Shown here: positions 8,159 to 16,189 of the stretch, piece after piece
How the letters are laid out: every line of letters starts with the position of its first letter
Numbering within the stretch: the first letter of the stretch is position 1
Source: Alistipes sp.
GTDB taxonomy: Bacteria > Bacteroidota > Bacteroidia > Bacteroidales > Rikenellaceae
Assembly (NCBI GenBank): GCA_029060215.1
Contig: JAIDUK010000022.1
Span: 1-46,534, forward strand
Reading direction: 5' to 3'
Length of the DNA: 46,534 bases
The notes under the pieces: model-generated
The model's input: the letters and a program-made list of their open reading frames with translations, nothing else
Told to the model about the DNA's origin: nothing
Database searches by the model: none
Position numbers and translations under genes: made by a program

Positions 8159-11100
8159 ATGGGCGCAGGAAAGGCCTGCAACCCCGCTCCGGGCGGTTTT
8201 GCCGACTTGTCGGCAAAGGTACGGAAAATTTTTAAGATTTTGGTCAGAACGAGGGTAAAATATCTCTTGACGGCAGGCGTCGTGCTCTTCTTCGCGCAGT
8301 CGTTCGCGGGCTCCGCGACGCACCGGGCGGCGGCGCTTCCCGCCGACACCCTCGCCCCGGCCGCAACACCGCGCACCGAAGCCGCCCCCGTTGCCCAAAA
8401 GCCGGACGAACCCTCGCCCGCCGCCGCAGGCGACAGCGCTCTCCGCTTCCCGGGCAGCCGACCGACCGACCCCGCATCCGCCCGCCGCGAGCGCCGCGCA
8501 GCCCGCGAGGAAGCCCGCCGCCGCGAACGGTTCAACGCCCTGCCGCAGGATGTGCGCGATTCGATCGCCGGGGCGCAGATCGATTCGCTCGTGGCGCTGA
8601 AAGCCGATTCGCTGCGCTCGGCCGACACGCTCCGCCGCTCCGCCGCGAGCGCCGGCACCACCACCGGTCCCGCCGCCGACACGGCCGCCGGACCGCGCCC
8701 GGCCAAACCTTTTCTCGACGACCCCATTTCGGGTCAGAACACCGATTCGCTGGTCTACGATCTGCGCAACAAGATGGTCTACATCTACAACGAGGGCGAC
8801 GTCACCTACCAGAACAGCAACCTCAAGGCCGACTACATGCAGATCGACATGGATTCCAAGCTGATCTACGCCTACGGCAAGCCCGACACGCTCGACGGCC
8901 GCCCCGTGGTCACCAAACCCGAGTTCACCGAGGGTTCGGCCTCCTACCAGATGGACACCATCACCTACAACCTCACGTCCAAGAAAGCCAAGATCAAGGG
9001 CGTGGCCACCCAGCAGGGCGACGGCTGGCTCGTGGGCGGCAGCGTCAAGAAGATGACCGACAACACCATCAACATCCAGAACGGCAAATACACCACCTGC
9101 GACCATACCGACCACCCGCATTTCTACTTGGCCATGACCAAGGCCAAGGTCATCCCCGGCAAGAAGGTCGTCACCGGGCCCGCCTATCTGGTCATGGAAG
9201 ACGTGCCCATCTACTTCCTCGGCATCCCCGAGGGTTTCTTCCCCATCAGCATGGGGCCCAAGTCGGGTCTGCTGATGCCCACCTACGGCGAAGAGTACAC
9301 CAAGGGTTTCTTCCTGCGCGGGCTGGGCTACTACTTCACATTGGGCGACTACGCCGACCTCGCCATCCGGGGCGGCATCTACACGCTGGGGTCGTGGGAG
9401 GCGTCGGCCGCCTCGCGCTACATCAAGCGCTACAAGTACAGCGGCAACCTCGACATGCAGTACTCCAAGGTGCGCATCGGCAGCAAGGGCGAGGCCGACT
9501 ACCTGCGTCAGAGCAACTTCCAGATCAAGTGGACCCACTCGCAAGACCCCAAGGCCAACCCCGGGTCGACCTTCTCCGCTTCGGTCAACTTCGCCACCAG
9601 CGGCTACAACCGCTACTCGGCCACCAACCTCAACGACATGCTCTCGACCCAGACCAACTCCTCGATCTCCTACTCGAAGAACTGGGCAGGCACGCCGTTC
9701 TCGTTCTCGGCCAACATGGCCGTGTCGCAGAACTCGCAGAACAAGACCCTCTCCGTCACCCTGCCGACGATGGTCTTCAACGTCTCGCGCATCTACCCCT
9801 TCAAACGCAAGGAGCGGCAGGGCAAGGAGCGGTGGTACGAGAAGATTTCGATGCAGTATACGGGTAAGATGACCAACTCGGTCACCACCACCGAGAGCCG
9901 AATCTTCACCAAGGAGACCCTCGAAAACATGAAGAACGGCATCGAGCACACGCTGCCCGTCTCGGCGTCGTTCAACCTCTTCAACTACATCAACGTCTCG
10001 CCCTCGGTCAACTACTCCGAGAAGTGGTTCTTCAAACGCGTGATGCTCGACTGGAACCCCGTCACCAACCAGACCGACACCACCCGCCAATACGGGTTCT
10101 ACCGCCTCTACAACTACAGCGCAAGCGTCTCGGCGTCGACCACCGTCTACGGCATGTACGACTTCACCAAGAAGAACCGCAACCGCAAGCTGCAAGCCAT
10201 CCGCCACACCCTCACCCCGTCGTTCGGCTTCTCCTACGCCCCCGACTTCGGCCACCAGAAATACGGCTACTACCGCACCCGGCAGGTCGACTCCACAGGC
10301 CGCTTCACCACCTATTCGCCCTACTCGGGCAACGCCTATTCGGTCCCCTCATCCGGACGGTCCATGTCGCTGAGCTTCTCGCTCTCGCAGAACCTCGAGA
10401 TGAAAGTCCTCTCCAAGCGCGACACTTCGGGCATCAAGAAGGTCAAGCTCATCGACGAGCTGCGCGTCAGCGGCTCCTATAACTTCCTCGCCGATTCGAT
10501 GGGGCTCTCGAATCTCTCCGTTTCGCTGCGCACCACGCTCTTCAAGAATTTCGGTCTCAACCTCTCGGCCACGCTCGACCCCTACCGGCTCACGCCGCAG
10601 GGACAGCATATCAACAAGCTCCGGCTTCCGGGCCGCATCGTCTCTACGGGGTGGTCGTTCGGCTACACCTTCAAGTCGCGGCAAGACAAGTCGCAGCCTG
10701 CCATCAACGACATCACCTCCATCCCGCCCGAGTACCAGAACCCCTTCTACGACCCCTACGGCACCATGGACCCCGTGCTGCGGCGGCAGTACATGGCCCA
10801 GACCTACTACGATTTCTCGCTGCCGTGGAACTTCGGATTCAACTACGCCGTCAACTATTCGAGCTCGCCCTACAACAACGGCACCACCGGCTACCGCCGC
10901 AACGTCACGCAGACCATCGGTTTCAACGGTTCGGTCAACCTCGGCCAGAAGACCGGCATCACCTTCAGCGGCGGTTACGACATCATGAACAACAAGCTCA
11001 CCACGTCGCAGATTTCCATCACGCGCGACTTGCATTGCTGGCAGATGTCGTTCTCGTGGATTCCCTTCGGGCACTACCGCAGTTGGAGCTTCAACATCGG

Positions 11101-11170
11101 CGTCAAGGCCGCTTCGCTCTCCGACCTCAAGTACGACAAGTCGCAGTCCATGTACGACAACATGTACTAA
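8159..11170 (+). CDS. LptD-like outer-membrane LPS-assembly protein
   Basis: The product is up to 1003 residues. After a hydrophobic signal (about YLLTAGVVLFFAQSF) and a low-complexity Ala/Pro/Arg stretch, an OstA/LptA-like β-jellyroll begins near DDPISGQNTDSLVYD. It includes EGDVTYQNSNLKADYM and KYTTCDHTDHPHFYLAMTK, the LptD-type cysteine region. The remaining roughly 700 residues are alternating aromatic β-strands of an outer-membrane barrel. LptD takes LPS from the periplasmic bridge and inserts it in the outer leaflet. The ATG at 8159 puts about 27 residues before the signal peptide, which is odd. A TTG at 8240 (VRTRVKYLLTAG...) would give a normal signal peptide, so the true start is probably there. 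The gene is divergent from the amidase gene. Confidence 0.85.
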   Translation: MGAGKACNPAPGGFADLSAKVRKIFKILVRTRVKYLLTAGVVLFFAQSFAGSATHRAAALPADTLAPAATPRTEAAPVAQKPDEPSPAAAGDSALRFPGSRPTDPASARRERRAAREEARRRERFNALPQDVRDSIAGAQIDSLVALKADSLRSADTLRRSAASAGTTTGPAADTAAGPRPAKPFLDDPISGQNTDSLVYDLRNKMVYIYNEGDVTYQNSNLKADYMQIDMDSKLIYAYGKPDTLDGRPVVTKPEFTEGSASYQMDTITYNLTSKKAKIKGVATQQGDGWLVGGSVKKMTDNTINIQNGKYTTCDHTDHPHFYLAMTKAKVIPGKKVVTGPAYLVMEDVPIYFLGIPEGFFPISMGPKSGLLMPTYGEEYTKGFFLRGLGYYFTLGDYADLAIRGGIYTLGSWEASAASRYIKRYKYSGNLDMQYSKVRIGSKGEADYLRQSNFQIKWTHSQDPKANPGSTFSASVNFATSGYNRYSATNLNDMLSTQTNSSISYSKNWAGTPFSFSANMAVSQNSQNKTLSVTLPTMVFNVSRIYPFKRKERQGKERWYEKISMQYTGKMTNSVTTTESRIFTKETLENMKNGIEHTLPVSASFNLFNYINVSPSVNYSEKWFFKRVMLDWNPVTNQTDTTRQYGFYRLYNYSASVSASTTVYGMYDFTKKNRNRKLQAIRHTLTPSFGFSYAPDFGHQKYGYYRTRQVDSTGRFTTYSPYSGNAYSVPSSGRSMSLSFSLSQNLEMKVLSKRDTSGIKKVKLIDELRVSGSYNFLADSMGLSNLSVSLRTTLFKNFGLNLSATLDPYRLTPQGQHINKLRLPGRIVSTGWSFGYTFKSRQDKSQPAINDITSIPPEYQNPFYDPYGTMDPVLRRQYMAQTYYDFSLPWNFGFNYAVNYSSSPYNNGTTGYRRNVTQTIGFNGSVNLGQKTGITFSGGYDIMNNKLTTSQISITRDLHCWQMSFSWIPFGHYRSWSFNIGVKAASLSDLKYDKSQSMYDNMY
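8214..8221 (-). promoter_or_regulatory. Candidate -7 element (TACCTTTG) for the amidase operon
   Basis: This is a perfect TAnnTTTG match on the minus strand, about 118 nt upstream of the amidase ATG. It lies inside the N-terminal reading frame of the divergent LptD-like gene if the ATG at 8159 is used, which also favours the later LptD start. No clear -33 TTG was found. Confidence 0.5.
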
Positions 11171-11171
11171 G

Positions 11172-11199
11172 GTGAAAAGTGAAAAGTGAAAAGTGAGAG
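11172..11199. repeat. GTGAAAA heptamer tandem repeat
   Basis: Three copies of GTGAAAA are followed by a degenerate GTGAGAG, directly after the LptD-like stop codon. The same array occurs in inverted orientation at 19353-19383. Confidence 0.7.
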
Positions 11200-11204
11200 G
11201 TGCC

Positions 11205-11625
11205 ACGTCATTCCGAGGGACCCAGCCAGCCTTGTCATTCTGAGGAGCCGCAGGCGACGAAGAATCTAATAAACAAGTGTCATTCTGAGCGATAGCGAAG
11301 AATCTGTTTCCTTGTTTCGTCATTGCGAGCGAGTACAACGAGCGTGGCAATCCGAACAAAACCCACCGCCATCCGACCACCTGACCATCATTCTAAGAAA
11401 CCCTCTCTTGTCATTCTGAGGAAAAGCGAAGCCTTGACGAAGAATCTGTTTTTCTCAACAAAGCAGATTCTTCACTTCGTTCAGAATGACATACTGCCGC
11501 AGCCGCTCGCGGGCCCATCCGGGGCGGTCGCGCAAAAATATCAATGAATAATTAATAATGAATAGAGAATAAATTCTGCTTCGGAATTGTCTTGTCATTC
11601 CGAGCGTAGCGAACCGACGAACGAA
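11205..11625. repeat. Cluster of dispersed CATTCTGAG- and CATTGCGAG-type repeats
   Basis: Several copies of (G)TCATTCTGAG...GAAGAATCT occur at about 11209, 11233, 11278 and 11409. An inverted partner, AGATTCTTC...TTCAGAATGAC, is at about 11463-11491, and a partial copy at about 11592. A different family, CGTCATTGCGAGCGAG...CGTGGCAATC, is at about 11319-11353 and recurs near 46.38 kb. An AT-rich ATGAATAATTAATA copy is at 11542-11571. No protein-coding gene is evident. Confidence 0.65.
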
Positions 11626-11934
11626 GCATGGCATTTATTCAAGCAACCAAATCCTCACTCGACGTCGGAGCCGTAAAGCGCAGGACGGACTAAAAGCGTC
11701 GACGCAGGGGCCGGTTTGCTTGCAAACCCGCGAATAGGCGCCCGGAGTAGCGTTAGGCCGTCCGCAGTAGGCGGAGACGTCCGTGAGGAGAGGTTTTTCC
11801 GCCGCTTTTTGCCGGGACAAAAAGCGGCAAAACGCACTGGGCAAAGCCCGGAATGTTACAATATTCCGCAAGACTGCCACAAACATGGCCGTCTATGCAA
11901 CAACGTCGTTCCAAAAAGATTTTCGCCCTACATT
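11626..11934. other. Gene-free GC-rich stretch with strong hairpins
   Basis: I see no convincing gene. Two perfect hairpins stand out: GGTTTGC-TT-GCAAACC at about 11713-11728, and an 11-bp stem GCCGCTTTTTG / CAAAAAGCGGC (11801-11811 and 11818-11828) with a 6-nt loop. Neither is followed by a long T run on either strand, so they are not typical terminators. Short open frames on the minus strand are Arg/Pro-rich and look non-coding. Confidence 0.4.
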
Positions 11935-11970
11935 GATAAAAAAGAGAGACTTCCGCGGAAGTCTCTCTTT
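11935..11970 (-). terminator. Intrinsic terminator of tRNA-Gln
   Basis: A perfect 30-nt palindrome (AAAGAGAGACTTCCG / CGGAAGTCTCTCTTT, 11941-11970) is followed, in minus-strand sense, by a run of T residues. It lies immediately downstream of the tRNA. Confidence 0.9.
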
Positions 11971-11972
11971 TC

Positions 11973-12046
11973 TGGTTGAGCTACCAGGACTCGAACCTGG
12001 AATGACAGGACCAGAATCTGTTGTGTTACCATTACACCATAGCTCA
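11973..12046 (-). tRNA. tRNA-Gln (anticodon CTG)
   Basis: Read on the minus strand, the acceptor arms are TGAGCTA and TAGCTCA. The T arm is CCAGGTTCGAGTCCTGG, and the anticodon loop TTCTGGT carries CTG, which decodes CAG. The anticodon stem ACAGA/CCTGT has one A-C mismatch next to the loop. After the discriminator A, the genome encodes CCA. The unit is 74 nt including CCA, with a promoter upstream and a terminator downstream, so it appears monocistronic. Confidence 0.93.
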
Positions 12047-12059
12047 ATTTTTGTGAGTG

Positions 12060-12090
12060 CAAAAGTAGCACATTATTTTTCAACTGCAAA
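12060..12090 (-). promoter_or_regulatory. Promoter of tRNA-Gln (TTTG, 19 nt, TACTTTTG)
   Basis: On the minus strand TTTG (12090-12087) is separated by 19 nt from TACTTTTG (12067-12060), an exact fit to the Bacteroidetes -33/-7 consensus. The tRNA 5' end is 13 nt further on. Confidence 0.8.
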
Positions 12091-12112
12091 GAATTTATCC
12101 GAAATTTTTTCA

Positions 12113-12120
12113 TATATTTG
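12113..12120 (+). promoter_or_regulatory. Candidate -7 element (TATATTTG) of the MFS transporter gene
   Basis: A perfect TAnnTTTG lies in AT-rich DNA, 62 nt before the ATG at 12183. No clear -33 element is visible. Confidence 0.5.
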
Positions 12121-12182
12121 TTTTTATTCCGGTTTCCGCAAGCCGGGCGCAACCTGAAACTTACGCATAAAACCATCAACTT

Positions 12183-13463
12183 ATGGGCATCAAATTCCGT
12201 CTCATCGTCATGAATTTCCTCCAGTACGCCATCTGGGGGGCCTACCTCACGTCCATGGGGTCTTATCTGGTCAGCGTCGACCTCTCGTCGCACATCGGCA
12301 TCTTCTACGCCATGCAGGGCATCGTCTCGATCTTCATGCCCGCCGTCATCGGCATCGTCGCCGACCGGTGGATTCCCGCCCAGCGGCTGCTGGGCATGTG
12401 CCACCTGCTCGCAGCTTTTTTCATGGGAGCGGCCGGATACTACGCGTGGTCCGCAGGCAGCAGCGTGCAGTTCGGTACGCTCTTCACGTTCTATTCGCTG
12501 AGCGTGGCGTTCTACATGCCCACCATCGCCCTCTCCAATTCGGTGGCCTACAGCGTGCTCGAAAGCAAGGGTTTCGACACCGTCAAGGCATTCCCGCCCA
12601 TCCGCGTGTGGGGAACCGTCGGCTTCATCTGTTCGATGCTCTTCTGCGACGCCGCCGGATTCCAGACCACCTGCATGCAATTCGTCCAGTGCGCCGTGCT
12701 GGGGCTCGCCCTCGCCCTCTATGCCATCACGCTGCCCGATTGCCCCGTCAGCCGCGGCGGCGAGAAGAAAAGCATCGCCGAGGCGCTCGGGCTGCGGGCC
12801 TTCACGTTGTTCAGACAGAAGAAGATGGCTCTGTTCTTCATCTTCTCCATGTTGCTCGGCGTTTCGTTGCAGATCACCAATGGCTTCGCCAATCCTTTCA
12901 TCACCTCGTTCCGCGACGTGCCCGAGTTCGCTTCCACGTTCGGCGCCAACCATGCCAATGCTCTGATTTCGCTTTCGCAGGTGTCGGAAACGCTTTGCAT
13001 CCTGTTGATTCCGTTCTGCCTCAAGCGCTTCGGCATCAAGAACGTCATGTTGATGGCCATGTTCGCATGGGTCCTGCGCTTCGGGCTCTTCGGATTGGGC
13101 AACCCCGGCGGCGGCGTGTGGATGTTCATCCTCTCGATGATCGTCTACGGCGTGGCGTTCGATTTCTTCAACATCTCGGGTTCGCTCTTCGTCAACAACG
13201 AGACCGACACATCGATCCGTTCTTCGGCGCAGGGGCTCTTCATGATCATGACCAACGGCATCGGCGCCACCATCGGCACCCTCGGAGCGCAGGCCGTGGT
13301 CGACCGGTTCGTCTATTCGCAAAGTTCCGTCAGCGCCATGACGGCCGGATGGTCTGCATCATGGCTCATCTTCGCCGGTTACGCCCTTTGCGTGGCCGTC
13401 GTCTTCGCCTTGGTCTTCAAGTACAAGCACAATCCCGAGGCTATCGGCGAAATTAACCATTAG
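12183..13463 (+). CDS. MFS transporter, nucleoside:H+ symporter (NupG/XapB-like) family
   Basis: The 426-residue protein has about twelve hydrophobic segments and the N-terminal wording of the nucleoside-H+ symporter family: NFLQYAIWGAYLTSMGSY, then an inter-helix VADRWIPAQRLLG loop. Members import nucleosides with protons across the inner membrane, and Bacteroidales carry several copies. The C-terminal half includes YGVAFDFFNISGSLFVN, also typical. It stands alone between tRNA-Gln (divergent) and a strong terminator. Substrate range cannot be told from sequence. Confidence 0.85.
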   Translation: MGIKFRLIVMNFLQYAIWGAYLTSMGSYLVSVDLSSHIGIFYAMQGIVSIFMPAVIGIVADRWIPAQRLLGMCHLLAAFFMGAAGYYAWSAGSSVQFGTLFTFYSLSVAFYMPTIALSNSVAYSVLESKGFDTVKAFPPIRVWGTVGFICSMLFCDAAGFQTTCMQFVQCAVLGLALALYAITLPDCPVSRGGEKKSIAEALGLRAFTLFRQKKMALFFIFSMLLGVSLQITNGFANPFITSFRDVPEFASTFGANHANALISLSQVSETLCILLIPFCLKRFGIKNVMLMAMFAWVLRFGLFGLGNPGGGVWMFILSMIVYGVAFDFFNISGSLFVNNETDTSIRSSAQGLFMIMTNGIGATIGTLGAQAVVDRFVYSQSSVSAMTAGWSASWLIFAGYALCVAVVFALVFKYKHNPEAIGEINH

Positions 13464-13478
13464 TACGGTTCCGAGCCG

Positions 13479-13519
13479 AAACAAGGTGCGCCGGGTATTT
13501 TCCCCGGCGCACCTTGTTT
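13479..13519 (+). terminator. Intrinsic terminator of the MFS transporter gene
   Basis: A perfect 17-bp stem (AAACAAGGTGCGCCGGG / CCCGGCGCACCTTGTTT, 13479-13495 and 13503-13519) has a 7-nt loop and begins 15 nt after the stop codon. It is followed by nine C residues rather than T, but its A/T-rich outer end provides a short U run. Confidence 0.85.
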
Positions 13520-13530
13520 ACCCCCCCCCT

Positions 13531-13760
13531 TAATAAAAGCAGCCCTGCAGATGCTGGACGCAGCGCACGGATTTGCCGCCTGCCCGCCACCCGTTGTTCA
13601 GCGGGTTCACCAAGCCCGGTCTGAAATCCAGAAAGCCCGCGTTCCGGTCGCCGGCCGCATAGGACGCGGAAGACCACAACAGACCGCGGTCGCCGACTTC
13701 CGTCAAGGCTCCCGTCTCGGCGTGGCGCCAGCCCGCAGCAGGCGTGCATAGCGATCGCTC
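13531..13760 (-). pseudogene. Orphan C-terminal FISUMP (C-type-lectin-like) fragment, copy 1
   Basis: On the minus strand the frame reads CTPAAGWRHAETGALTEVGD, then LLWSSASYAAG, GLVNPLNNGWRAGG and KSVRCVQ, then stops soon after. This is the C-terminal part of FISUMP/C-type-lectin-like domains (PAAGYR...GALxxVGxxGxxWSSS...GFSVRCV), the portion used as the variable region in many diversity-generating retroelement targets. The N-terminal part of the protein is missing: the frame opens only about 30 codons upstream. It is therefore a fragment, not a working gene. Its counterpart at 30529-30749 is alignable over the full length. Confidence 0.65.
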
Positions 13761-13966
13761 AATTGAATATGCCGGAGAGACGAACCCGTTTCTGGTTCCG
13801 GCCCCGGCATAGACTGGATTCCACAACTGGCAGCGTGCTTTATCGTTTTAGCAAGGGTGCTAAAACGTTTTAATATTCCGCAGAAGGTCGCCAGTGGACC
13901 GCTGAATCTGCCGACCGCTCCGGCGGAAGCCGTAACCTCCGCCGCTCCGGGTCGTACAAGGCTGCA
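13531..13966. repeat. FISUMP-arm repeat element, copy 1
   Basis: The left end (AATAAAAGCAGCC) begins a minus-strand FISUMP-like segment (13531-13742). The centre holds a hairpin CGTTTTAGCA/TGCTAAAACG (about 13843-13866). The right arm carries GCTGAATCTGCCGACC and GCTCCGGGTCG and ends GGCTGC. The order and end sequences match the copies at 30526-31120 and 33289-33490, the latter inverted. No transposase or reverse transcriptase is inside. Confidence 0.6.
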
Positions 13967-13999
13967 AAAAACCGCGCGGTCCGAAGACTGCGCGATTTT
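13965..13999 (-). terminator. Intrinsic terminator of the M3 peptidase operon
   Basis: On the minus strand TCGCGCAGTC-TTCG-GACCGCGCGG forms a stem with a UUCG loop (one A·C mismatch and one wobble pair) and is followed by six T residues. It lies 35-70 nt after the stop codon of the downstream peptidase. Confidence 0.75.
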
Positions 14000-14033
14000 A
14001 TCAGGGGGGGGGTTGTGAATTGCGAATTGCGGC

Positions 14034-16160
14034 TTAGTTCTCTTTGCCCAGCCCCATTTTCTCGATCAGGGCGCGGGTTTCGGGCTTGTGGCCGCGGAAG
14101 CGGACATACAAGTCCATCGGGTCTTCGGTGCCGCCCTTGGAGAGGATGTTCTTGCGGAACGAGCCGGAGACTTCGCGGTTGAAGATGCCCTTTTCCTTGA
14201 AGAGCGAGAAGGCGTCGGCTTCCAGCACCTCGGCCCATTTGTAGCCATAGTATCCGGCCGCATAGCCGCCCGAGAAGATGTGGCTGAACGAGGGGGCCAT
14301 CGCCGTGCCGGCGACCGCGGGCAGCACCTGCGTCGGAGCCATCGATGCCTGTTCGAACGCCTCCACGTCGCCCTCGTAGGGTTCGGTGATCGTGTGCCAT
14401 GCCATGTCGGTCATGCCGAACGAGAGCTGGCGGACATTGCCGTAGGCCGCAAGGAAGTTCTTCGCCGCCACGATGCTCTCCACCACCTCGGCCGGAATGG
14501 GTTCGCCCGTGCGGTAGTGGACGGCCCACAGGTCGAGGAATTCCTTTTCCGCGGCCCAGTTCTCCATGATCTGCGAGGGCAGTTCCACAAAGTCGCGGTA
14601 GACGCTCGTGCCCGTCTGCGATTCGTAGCGGCCCTCGCCCAGCATGCCGTGCAGCGAGTGGCCGAATTCGTGCAGGAAGGTCTCCACTTCGTCGAAGGTC
14701 AGCAGCGAGGGTTCTTCGTCGGTGGGTTTGGTGAAGTTCATCACCAGCGACACCAGCGGCCGCGTCTCCTTGCCGCCGACGATCTTCGTGCCGCGGTATT
14801 CGGTCATCCACGCGCCCGCACGCTTCGAGGCCCGCGGGAAGAAGTCGAGGTAGAGCACCGCCATGAAGCGGCCTTTTTCGTCGGTCACGTCGTAGGCCGT
14901 CACGTCGGGATGGTAGACGTCGATCTCCTCGTTGGGCGTGAAGTTCAGCCCGTAGAGTTTGTTGGCCAGCAGGAAAACCCCTTTCTTCACGTTTTCGAGT
15001 TGGAAATAGGGTTTCACCACCTCGTCGTTGAGCGCATATTCCGCATCGCGGTACTTCTGGCTATAGTAGCCCCAGTCCCACGGCATGAGCGGCCCCTCGA
15101 ATCCGAGCGTCGCAGCATAGTCGCTGACGGTCCGGTAGTCGCGGTCGGCATAGCTCTTGGTCGCCGTCAGCAGTTCTTCCAAAAAGGTCTCCACGGTCGG
15201 GGTGTCCTTGGCCATGCGGCGTTCCAGCACGTAGTCGGCATAGCACTTGTAGCCCAGCAGGTTGGCGATCTTCAGACGCGTATTGGCTATCTGCCTCACG
15301 ATCTGCGTGTTGTCGAACTCGCCGCCCAGCGCCCGCGAGTTGTAGGCGCGCCAGAGTTTTTCCTTGAGCGCGCGGTTCGACGAGTAGGCCATGAAGGGCA
15401 CGTAGCTCGGCGCCTGCAAGGTCGCCGTCCAGCCCTTTTCGCCGCGGGCCTTGGCTTCGGCCGCCATCGCGTCCTTGACGAACGCAGGCAGTTCGGCCAC
15501 CTGCTTCGGGTCGGCGATGTTGAGCGCGAAGGCGTTGGTCGCCGCCAGCGCGTTCTGGCCGAACTTGAGCGTCAGGGCCGCCAGTTCGGAAGTATATTGG
15601 CGGTAGAGTTCCTTGTCGGCGTCCGACAGGGCCGCTCCGTTGCGGGCGAAGCTCTTGTAGGTGTCTTCGAGCAGTTTCTTGTCGTCTTTCTTCAGGCAGC
15701 AGCCCGGGTGTTCGTAGACCGTCTTCACCCGCGCGAAGAGCTCGGGGTTGAGCGAGATGTCGTTCGACAGCTCCGTCAGTTTGGGTTGCACGCGCAGGGC
15801 TATCTCCTGCATCTCATCCGAGGTGTCGGCGCTCAGCAGGTTGTAGAAAATGCCTTCGATGCGGGCGAGCAGCGCTCCGCTCCGCTCCAGCGCCGCAACG
15901 GTGTTGCCGAAGGTCGGTTCGGCCGGATTGTTCACTATGGCATCGATTTCGGCCCGCTGGCAGGCGATGGCCGCTTCGAACGCAGGTTCGTAGTGCGCAA
16001 GTTCGATCGTCGAGAACGGCGGCGTGGCGTGGGGCGTCGCCCACTCGGCCAGCAGCGGATTCGTAGGGTCCAGTTCGGGCAGCTGCGCCTCGGGAATCGA
16101 GTTGTCGGCGCATCCTGCCGCAAAGGCTGCAAGGGTCATAAACAAAAGTGCTTTTTTCAT
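14034..16160 (-). CDS. M3-family dipeptidyl carboxypeptidase (DCP) lipoprotein
   Basis: The product has 708 residues. MKKALLFMTLAAFAAGC is a lipoprotein signal with the lipobox cysteine at residue 17. The zinc motif HEFGHSLHG (HExxH) lies about three quarters through, followed by RDFVELPSQIMENWA, the third ligand/substrate region of M3 peptidases. Size and layout fit peptidyl-dipeptidase Dcp, which removes C-terminal dipeptides. The lipoprotein signal places this copy at a membrane facing the periplasm rather than in the cytoplasm. I chose the ATG at 16160 because the signal peptide begins there; the in-frame ATG at 16193 is possible but would overlap the upstream gene. It starts 29 nt after a paralogous gene, so the pair is a tandem duplication and probably one transcript. 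Confidence 0.92.
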   Translation of the reverse strand: MKKALLFMTLAAFAAGCADNSIPEAQLPELDPTNPLLAEWATPHATPPFSTIELAHYEPAFEAAIACQRAEIDAIVNNPAEPTFGNTVAALERSGALLARIEGIFYNLLSADTSDEMQEIALRVQPKLTELSNDISLNPELFARVKTVYEHPGCCLKKDDKKLLEDTYKSFARNGAALSDADKELYRQYTSELAALTLKFGQNALAATNAFALNIADPKQVAELPAFVKDAMAAEAKARGEKGWTATLQAPSYVPFMAYSSNRALKEKLWRAYNSRALGGEFDNTQIVRQIANTRLKIANLLGYKCYADYVLERRMAKDTPTVETFLEELLTATKSYADRDYRTVSDYAATLGFEGPLMPWDWGYYSQKYRDAEYALNDEVVKPYFQLENVKKGVFLLANKLYGLNFTPNEEIDVYHPDVTAYDVTDEKGRFMAVLYLDFFPRASKRAGAWMTEYRGTKIVGGKETRPLVSLVMNFTKPTDEEPSLLTFDEVETFLHEFGHSLHGMLGEGRYESQTGTSVYRDFVELPSQIMENWAAEKEFLDLWAVHYRTGEPIPAEVVESIVAAKNFLAAYGNVRQLSFGMTDMAWHTITEPYEGDVEAFEQASMAPTQVLPAVAGTAMAPSFSHIFSGGYAAGYYGYKWAEVLEADAFSLFKEKGIFNREVSGSFRKNILSKGGTEDPMDLYVRFRGHKPETRALIEKMGLGKEN

Positions 16161-16189
16161 ATGTTCAGCAATGGTTTGGAGTGTTCGTT

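Noticed and set aside
11172..11199. Short GTGAAAA array as a CRISPR remnant
   Set aside because: Units are 7 nt with no spacers; no cas genes are in the window.
11635..11886. Possible 83-codon minus-strand gene
   Set aside because: Arg/Pro/Ser-rich, no homology I recognise, and it spans perfect hairpins typical of non-coding repeats.
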